Below, piece after piece: positions 1-3,830 of a DNA stretch of 5,374 bases. The stretch comes from Thermoproteota archaeon. GTDB lineage: Archaea > Korarchaeota > Korarchaeia > Korarchaeales > Korarchaeaceae. The translations under genes were made by a program, and so were the position numbers. Within the stretch, counting starts at the first letter, position 1. Each line of letters begins with the position of its first letter. The stretch is from assembly GCA_015521385.1 (NCBI GenBank), contig WAOH01000204.1:1-5374 (forward strand). The letters run 5' to 3'. The notes beneath the pieces are model-generated. The model had not been told where the DNA came from and did not search any database. It worked only from the letters and a program-made list of their open reading frames with translations.

Positions 1-115
1 CCCAAATAGCAGGAGGTTCAAACGCGAGTGGGCCGGAAGATTAGATCAGTCAAGGTCTATCCCCAACAAGCGGGATGGGCAGCGCCCCAAAGGTTCTGAT
101 GATCGCCCGATCACC
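1..115. other. Edge region with no supported gene
   Basis: This stretch lies downstream of thyX. I see no tRNA, no convincing start codon with a ribosome binding site, and no recognisable protein in any frame. One plus-strand frame (bases 3-44) reads QIAGGSNASGPED and then a TAG stop. It could be the tail of a convergent gene entering from the left edge, but 13 residues are too few to judge. A short inverted repeat directly after the thyX stop is listed separately. Confidence 0.4.
98..115 (-). terminator. Possible hairpin directly after the thyX stop codon
   Basis: Immediately 3' of the thyX TGA (116-118), the minus strand can fold into a 7-bp stem (109-115 pairing with 98-104, including one G-U pair) closed by a GGGC loop. 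No run of T follows, so this is a weak terminator candidate by archaeal or bacterial standards. It may instead protect the mRNA 3' end or be chance. Confidence 0.2.
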
Positions 116-1006
116 TCAGTCCCCGCGCTCCCATCCCATCACATCGGCTACTATCAGGGCGAACCTCCTTATCTCGTCCTGAGCGTGAACATCGGTCCTG
201 AGCTCGAGGAAGTGGTACCAGTCCGATTGCCTCCCACTCACGAAGAGAGCTGTCTTCAGGGCCGCGGGCAGCACGTAACGGGCATCCTCCTTCCGCACGC
301 CCCTAGCTAGCAGGTCGTCGTAGACCTCCTTGCTGCGCATCGCATGCCTTCTCATGAGCTCCCTTATCTCCTCGTTAACCGTTCGGGGGAAGATGAAGCC
401 GTCCGGCTTGGTGTATCTGCCTGACCTCTGGGTGAAGCTCAGCCTTCGGTGCCTCACGAACTGGTGCGAGGCGACCCTAGACATCACAGTCCAGAAGGAG
501 AAGAAACCGTGTCTCGGATCGTCGTGGGGTGAGGAGGTGAAGGCGTAGACCAAGGGATCCTCGCTCACCCTCCTCATCTCAACTTCCAACGATGGCTCAC
601 CGTGAGCGTCGAGCCCGACGGCCTCCGCTATCAGGGGCATCCTCCCAATGGCCTCCACCGCGAGGTGTCTGGCGACCGGGTCACTCGAGGTAGAGAGCAT
701 CTCCACCGCGGTCCTCGGGTTCATGGAGACGAGTATCTCGTCTCCAGGCGTGGCCTCGACGTATTTGTGGTGGAAAAGAGCCTCAGTCACCTGTCTCCAG
801 TCCGCCTCCAGCCATACCCTCACCAGCGAGTGCTCGAGGACGGAGAGGTGCCCCGCCCTGATTATGTTACCGAGGAGCCTACTCACCCTATCCACGTCCT
901 CGAGCTCCTCAACTATCTCCTCGGGGCCTCCAACCTTCCTCGATACCCTCGTGGCTAGGTATATGAGCCCCTCCCCGCCTATCACCTCCACCCTCTTTAC
1001 CCTCAT
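116..1006 (-). CDS. thyX: Flavin-dependent thymidylate synthase ThyX, with an internal insertion
   Basis: ThyX makes dTMP from dUMP in the cytosol, using FAD, NAD(P)H and methylene-tetrahydrofolate (or an archaeal folate analogue), and replaces ThyA. The signature RHRX7S is intact at residues 185-195 (RHRRLSFTQRS, then GRY), followed by FIFPR, the ARYVLP helix (242-247) and the LELR...AQDEIRR region (267-281) that binds dUMP and FAD. The N-terminal GHLSVLEH block (52-59) also matches the family. At 296 residues it is longer than the usual 220-250, because about 106 residues separate EH59 from the point where the FxFxxxxSR strand before RHR resumes; most relatives have under 20 residues from EH to RHR. 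The C-terminus ends soon after AQDEIRR. The ATG is the only start after an in-frame TAG at 1034-1036; the ribosome binding site is weak (GGAAAG). The gene stands apart from the hdr operon. Confidence 0.93.
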   Translation of the reverse strand: MRVKRVEVIGGEGLIYLATRVSRKVGGPEEIVEELEDVDRVSRLLGNIIRAGHLSVLEHSLVRVWLEADWRQVTEALFHHKYVEATPGDEILVSMNPRTAVEMLSTSSDPVARHLAVEAIGRMPLIAEAVGLDAHGEPSLEVEMRRVSEDPLVYAFTSSPHDDPRHGFFSFWTVMSRVASHQFVRHRRLSFTQRSGRYTKPDGFIFPRTVNEEIRELMRRHAMRSKEVYDDLLARGVRKEDARYVLPAALKTALFVSGRQSDWYHFLELRTDVHAQDEIRRFALIVADVMGWERGD

Positions 1007-1033
1007 GTCTTTCCACTCTGGTGGATGACAGCA

Positions 1034-1114
1034 CTAGTAAAATCCGTTCCGCTCAGCCCCGAGCATCTGTAGGATGGGGGGATACGCTAGGGTGTCTCGG
1101 GAGAACTCACTCAT
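1034..1114 (-). CDS. Possible 26-residue small ORF between the membrane-protein gene and thyX
   Basis: The ATG at 1112-1114 overlaps the end of the membrane-protein gene (ATGAGTGA arrangement) and is preceded by GGGAGGAGC, a ribosome-binding-like sequence. The peptide begins MSEFSRDTLAYPP and ends at a TAG at 1034-1036. It is in the same frame as thyX, nine codons short of its ATG. Its end overlaps the candidate thyX TATA box. The purine-rich stretch also encodes the REE of the preceding protein, so the signal may be coincidental. I recognise no homology. It could be a coupled small protein, a leader peptide or noise. Confidence 0.2.
   Translation of the reverse strand: MSEFSRDTLAYPPILQMLGAERNGFY
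1035..1045 (-). promoter_or_regulatory. Candidate archaeal TATA box for thyX
   Basis: On the minus strand, GGATTTTACTA lies about 33 nt upstream of the thyX ATG, with a purine-rich GCGGAACG stretch before it that could serve as a BRE. An archaeal TATA box at this distance would place the transcript start roughly 5-10 nt before the ATG. This would give a very short leader, consistent with the weak ribosome binding site. The call rests on motif and spacing only. Confidence 0.4.
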
Positions 1115-1451
1115 GCTCCTCCCTCATTGAGAGCCAAGCCAATACTCCGACGGAGATGGCTAAGATGACGAGTATCGAGTGCGAGAGAGTGAAGTAGAGG
1201 GGCTTGGAGAAATCCAGGGCGGCATCTATCACCCGGGCCGCGTTCCACCCTGCCACCCACACGAGCGGAATCTCTGGGCGGTGGCCCATCCTCAGGAATC
1301 CCCACGCGAGGTAGGCAGCTCCTAGGAAGATGTTCTCCACGAGCAACCACCACGGAGCGTTTCCGAAAACGAAGAGAAGAACGAGGTCCTGGAGAAGGTA
1401 TCCCACACCCAAGAGGAGGGAGAGCCACTTCAGGGCGGTTGACGCGCTCAT
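1107..1451 (-). CDS. Small multi-pass membrane protein of unknown function
   Basis: This is a 114-residue hydrophobic protein that I do not recognise. Hydrophobic stretches at about residues 9-29, 33-53, 62-79 (weaker, with an Arg and two Asp near its end) and 88-107 suggest four transmembrane helices. Short charged loops lie between them (LRMGHRPE at 53-60, DFSKP at 80-84), and the tail is charged (MREEHE). It contains no cysteine, so it is unlikely to carry a cofactor of the Fe-S type. There is no signal peptide separate from the first helix. The ATG follows an in-frame TAG 12 nt upstream, with GGGGATC as a possible ribosome binding site. It lies 64 bp after the cooT-like gene, across a T-run, so it is probably a separate transcript from the hdr operon. 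Its co-orientation with thyX gives no functional hint. Confidence 0.7.
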   Translation of the reverse strand: MSASTALKWLSLLLGVGYLLQDLVLLFVFGNAPWWLLVENIFLGAAYLAWGFLRMGHRPEIPLVWVAGWNAARVIDAALDFSKPLYFTLSHSILVILAISVGVLAWLSMREEHE

Positions 1452-1483
1452 CTCGATCCCCTAACCCGAGTCGCGCCATCACC

Positions 1484-1522
1484 AAAAAAGTGAGGTGGGT
1501 GGTCGCGCGGGGTGGTCACCCC
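1484..1522 (-). terminator. Probable terminator of the hdr operon (T-run, with upstream inverted repeat)
   Basis: On the minus strand a run of six T (1489-1484) lies 26 nt after the stop of the cooT-like gene. T-runs of this kind are sufficient terminators in archaea. An inverted repeat GGGGTGACCACCCC (1522-1509) spans the cooT stop codon, but it is about 20 nt upstream of the T-run, so it does not form a classical bacterial intrinsic terminator. The same T-run lies about 35 nt upstream of the membrane-protein ATG and might alternatively act as a poor TATA element for that gene. Confidence 0.5.
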
Positions 1523-1704
1523 AGGAGGAGCCTCACCTCGTGGGTAACTAGGTTCACCCTGATCTCACGCACGCCCTCGACGATCTTGGTCTCGCCGTCC
1601 TCGTTCACTAGGGTGACCACCCCATCCCTGGCTTGGAGGGACATCACCTCCTCCATCACCTTCCTCTCTCCACCGTCCACTACGTAGGCCACACCCTCAC
1701 ACAT
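1516..1704 (-). CDS. cooT: CooT-like nickel-binding protein
   Basis: This 62-residue protein has the layout of the CooT family: MC at the N-terminus (MCEGVAYVV), a small beta-rich body with a central NEDGE turn (34-38), and an ending of the form VREIRVNLVTHEVRLL. In Rhodospirillum rubrum CooT is a small dimeric nickel-binding accessory protein for CO dehydrogenase, and Cys2 is the key nickel ligand. Cys2 is the only cysteine here and is conserved. The start at 1704 is chosen over longer in-frame options because the family begins with MC and because a full-strength ribosome binding site sits just upstream. It is the last gene of the hdr operon, and its ribosome binding site overlaps the hdrB stop. 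The position suggests a role in nickel supply to an enzyme partnering with Hdr, or a different role shared by the wider family; neither is shown by the sequence. Confidence 0.75.
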   Translation of the reverse strand: MCEGVAYVVDGGERKVMEEVMSLQARDGVVTLVNEDGETKIVEGVREIRVNLVTHEVRLLLG

Positions 1705-1706
1705 GA

Positions 1707-1717
1707 GGATCACCTCC
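1707..1717 (-). promoter_or_regulatory. Extended ribosome binding site for the cooT-like gene, over the hdrB stop
   Basis: GGAGGTGATCC on the minus strand is complementary to the conserved 3' end of 16S rRNA over 11 nt. GGAGG is followed by 8 nt before the ATG at 1704. The TGA stop of hdrB (1712-1710) lies inside it. This site fixes the start of the small gene and suggests high or independent translation initiation. Confidence 0.85.
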
Positions 1718-2492
1718 CATCGCCAGAAAGCAGCTCCTTGGGGAGGGGATTGAAGCTCTCCTCGAAGCCCAATTCCCCGTATTCGTGTCCGAAGGCGTAG
1801 GCCATCAGCTGGGTGAAGTGGACTATCGGCAGGGAAGAGGTATTGAAGTCCAGCATGAAGTGGCAGAGGTTGCACATGGTGGCCACGACCTGCGCCCCTC
1901 CCCTCTTCGCCGAGTCCACCACCCTCGCTGCCATCTCCCTGGCGGCGTCCGGCCTCCTCAGGGAGAGAGGTCCCCCGCAGCATTTCGATTTCATGTCGAA
2001 GTCGACCGGTTGAGCTCCTATTGCGCTGAGGAGGTCCTCGAAGATCCTGGGGTCCTCAGGATCGTCGATGGCCAGGGTGGCAGGTCTGAGGGCCTGGCAT
2101 CCATAGTAGGGAGCTACCCTTATCCCCAGTCTCCTCTTGACCCTGGCCCTGATCCTGTCCAGTCCTACCTCCCTGACGAGGAACTCCAAGAGGTGTCTGG
2201 CCCTGCCCCCTCCCCTAATTATGTTGCTGTAGCACCCGCTGCATCCCGTGACCACCTCGCCGGCCTCCCTGCTTATTATGGACACCAGTCCCCTCTGGAT
2301 GGAGATGTCGGCCAGTTCTGCCTCTAGAGTTCCGCAGCACGGGAGATCTTCCCTCAGTTTGGCCTCCACTCCGAGATCCCTCAGGACCATCAGGGCTGTT
2401 TCAACGTAGGATCTCTCCGTCGTCCTGCCGGTGCACCCGGGATAGTAGTTTACCTCCAGCTGGACATCGAGTTGGGGCTCACTCCCTGACAA
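1710..2492 (-). CDS. hdrB: Heterodisulfide reductase subunit B (HdrB, two CCG domains)
   Basis: HdrB is the disulfide-reducing subunit of soluble heterodisulfide reductase; in methanogens it cleaves CoM-S-S-CoB using two noncubane [4Fe-4S] clusters. Both cysteine-rich CCG domains are complete: C20, C52-C53, C84 and C87, then C132, C171-C172, C207 and C210. The YYPGC opening, PCCGTLEAE, TGCSGCYSN, YYGCQALRP, KCCGG and TMCNLC blocks all fit the family, and 260 residues is slightly short of the usual 290-300. The start is a TTG at 2490-2492, the only option because an in-frame TGA lies 9 nt upstream and no ATG or GTG precedes the first cysteine. The start lies inside hdrC (14-nt overlap), with GGAGGTGAGGAGGA before it, implying coupled translation. 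The natural disulfide is unknown here: coenzyme M/B if the organism is methanogenic or alkanotrophic, otherwise another thiol system. Confidence 0.93.
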   Translation of the reverse strand: MSGSEPQLDVQLEVNYYPGCTGRTTERSYVETALMVLRDLGVEAKLREDLPCCGTLEAELADISIQRGLVSIISREAGEVVTGCSGCYSNIIRGGGRARHLLEFLVREVGLDRIRARVKRRLGIRVAPYYGCQALRPATLAIDDPEDPRIFEDLLSAIGAQPVDFDMKSKCCGGPLSLRRPDAAREMAARVVDSAKRGGAQVVATMCNLCHFMLDFNTSSLPIVHFTQLMAYAFGHEYGELGFEESFNPLPKELLSGDGR

Positions 2493-2955
2493 TCCTCCTC
2501 ACCTCCTGGAGCAGGCGCGGGTTCACCCTCCCAGACTCGAACGCGTGCTTCGCCAGCCTGAGGCCCCTCCCAAGCATCCAGGCGCTGGGCAGCCCAGAAG
2601 CCGCCAGCGCGACCCTCACCGGATTCACGAAGCCCTTCTCCCTTATCTGAGACAGGAAAGCCCTCTCTATTCTGTCAGGTCCGTGCCTCCTCGTCCATAT
2701 GTTGGAGAGGGCTGTCGCGACCTCGGGGAAGCTGAGGCCCTGGGGGCACCTGACGGAGCAGAGATAGCAGTGCAGGCAGGTCTCGAAGACCCTACCCTCC
2801 ACCACTTCCTCCATGCCCAGCTGCACCATGTGCATCATGGCCATCGGGTTGAACCCGCCTATCCCGGCGGCCTGACAGGAGGAGACGCACTCCCCGCACT
2901 GGTAGCATAGCTCCACATCCTGACCCGATATCCGCTTGACCTCCTGGGCAATCAT
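2479..2955 (-). CDS. hdrC: Heterodisulfide reductase subunit C (HdrC, two [4Fe-4S] clusters)
   Basis: HdrC is the electron wire between HdrA and HdrB. The 158-residue protein has two classical cluster motifs: C17, C20, C23, C27 (CYQCGECVSSC) and C60, C63, C66, C70 (CLHCYLCSVRCP). The cross-pairing typical of ferredoxin-like folds would give two cubanes. The intervening FNPMAMMHMVQLG and the following PQGLSFPEVATALSN segments are characteristic of HdrC. The C-terminal 60 residues are basic and helical, with no further cysteines. There are no membrane segments, which fits the soluble HdrABC type rather than the membrane-bound HdrDE type. The ATG overlaps the stop of the upstream MvhD-type gene (ATGA), with GGTGAGG just before it, and its own end overlaps hdrB. 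Confidence 0.93.
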   Translation of the reverse strand: MIAQEVKRISGQDVELCYQCGECVSSCQAAGIGGFNPMAMMHMVQLGMEEVVEGRVFETCLHCYLCSVRCPQGLSFPEVATALSNIWTRRHGPDRIERAFLSQIREKGFVNPVRVALAASGLPSAWMLGRGLRLAKHAFESGRVNPRLLQEVRRIVRE

Positions 2956-3827
2956 CTCCTCACCCTACCCATAGCAATGGCTCCGGCCGAGAGCCTCTCC
3001 TTGCACGACGGGCAGACCCTAGGGGCACCGGCCCTGCTGAGCTCACCCTCCGTGGCGAAGGGTCTCCCGCACACCTCGCACCTCACTAGCGGTCTCTCCA
3101 CCTTGACTACCCACTCCTCGAGGAGCTCACGGACCCTCACCCCACCTAGGGTGAGCGCCTTCTCCAGCTCGTTGCACGCCTCGACGCAGGCGCCGCATCC
3201 CGTGCAGAGTCTCGCGCTCAGTTCTATCCTCCTCTTTGCGTCGGATTCGCTGATCCTGAGGGCTCCCTCAGGACATGCCTCGACGCAGGCGCCGCAGGCC
3301 ACGCACTCCTCCGAGAATACCGGGACCTGGAATCCGGGGATCTCAGGCAACTCCACATCCCTAATCTCCCTTGCTATCGCGGCCAGAGCCCTAGCGAGGG
3401 TCACCTTCTTCCCATCCCTCTCTACCGACCTCCTCTCTAGGGGGCCGAGCCTCTCCGCCCTGGAGGCCATCTCCTCAGCTGCAGCGACGAACTTGTAGGG
3501 CTCGGAGGAGGCCATGAAGAACATCTCCACCCTCTCAGGCTCGATTCCCACGGCTTCCAGGATTTCCTTGACGAATTGAACCCTCTTCTCCGCCTTGAAG
3601 TTCCCATCGACGTAGTGGCACTCCCCCTTCCTGCATCCCGCCACGAAAACAGCGTCAGCTCCCTTCGCCAGCGAGTAGAGGAGCCAAGCGGGATCGACTA
3701 TCCCGGAGCACGGTATCCTCACCACCAGCACGTTCGAAGGGTGGGTCCTGTGGGTGCTGCCAGCTAGGTCGGCGGCCGCGTAGGCGCACTCGTTACAGCA
3801 GAACCCCACGATGGTACTCCTTCCCAT
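2952..3827 (-). CDS. mvhD: MvhD/FlpD-family iron-sulfur protein fused to a two-cluster ferredoxin domain and a zinc-ribbon tail
   Basis: Residues 1-125 are an MvhD/FlpD domain, the [2Fe-2S] protein that links a hydrogenase or formate dehydrogenase to HdrA. It shows the GFCCNECAYAAADLAG opening (C10, C11, C14), VRIPCSG (C40), AGCRKGECHY (C65, C70) and a MFFMASSEP block. A helical linker (about 126-165) leads to two [4Fe-4S] motifs: C175, C178, C181, C185 (followed by Pro) and C208, C211, C214, C218 (followed by Asn instead of Pro). The tail has two CxxC pairs, C250/C253 (CEVCGRPF) and C272/C275 (CPSCK), likely binding zinc or iron, as in ferredoxin-like subunits of some formate dehydrogenase or hydrogenase complexes. 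At 291 residues it is twice the size of plain MvhD (about 140). It starts 3 nt after hdrA, with GGAGGTG upstream. The extra domains probably form an added electron entry or docking site; the donor is unknown. Confidence 0.88.
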   Translation of the reverse strand: MGRSTIVGFCCNECAYAAADLAGSTHRTHPSNVLVVRIPCSGIVDPAWLLYSLAKGADAVFVAGCRKGECHYVDGNFKAEKRVQFVKEILEAVGIEPERVEMFFMASSEPYKFVAAAEEMASRAERLGPLERRSVERDGKKVTLARALAAIAREIRDVELPEIPGFQVPVFSEECVACGACVEACPEGALRISESDAKRRIELSARLCTGCGACVEACNELEKALTLGGVRVRELLEEWVVKVERPLVRCEVCGRPFATEGELSRAGAPRVCPSCKERLSAGAIAMGRVRR

Positions 3828-3830
3828 GGC

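Noticed and set aside
12..30. GGTTCAAAC resembling a tRNA T-loop
   Set aside because: The flanking bases do not pair into a T-stem, the position after the loop is not the required C, and no acceptor, D or anticodon arms can be built around it.
100..118. Minus-strand GAGGTGATC after the thyX stop as a ribosome binding site for a further gene
   Set aside because: No ATG, GTG or TTG lies at usable spacing, and the nearest frames close within about 20 codons.
95..185. CTGATGA at 96-102 as a C box of a C/D guide RNA
   Set aside because: No correctly spaced D box (CUGA) or C'/D' pair was found; the nearest CTGA is about 80 nt away inside thyX.
1006..1114. Read-through of the TAG at 1034-1036 (pyrrolysine) joining the small ORF to thyX
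   Set aside because: ThyX begins normally at its own ATG with a typical N-terminus, and nothing indicates amber decoding in this organism.
1700..1720. Plus-strand GGATCACCTCC, identical to the 3' end of 16S rRNA
   Set aside because: It is simply the complement of a strong ribosome binding site on the minus strand; no rRNA sequence surrounds it. The similar GATCACCTCA at 109-118 is explained the same way or by chance.
1785..2327. Long plus-strand open frames over hdrB and other genes
   Set aside because: These are antisense shadows of GC-rich genes: low-complexity Pro/His/Arg-rich products without motifs, lying opposite genes with intact cysteine motifs.
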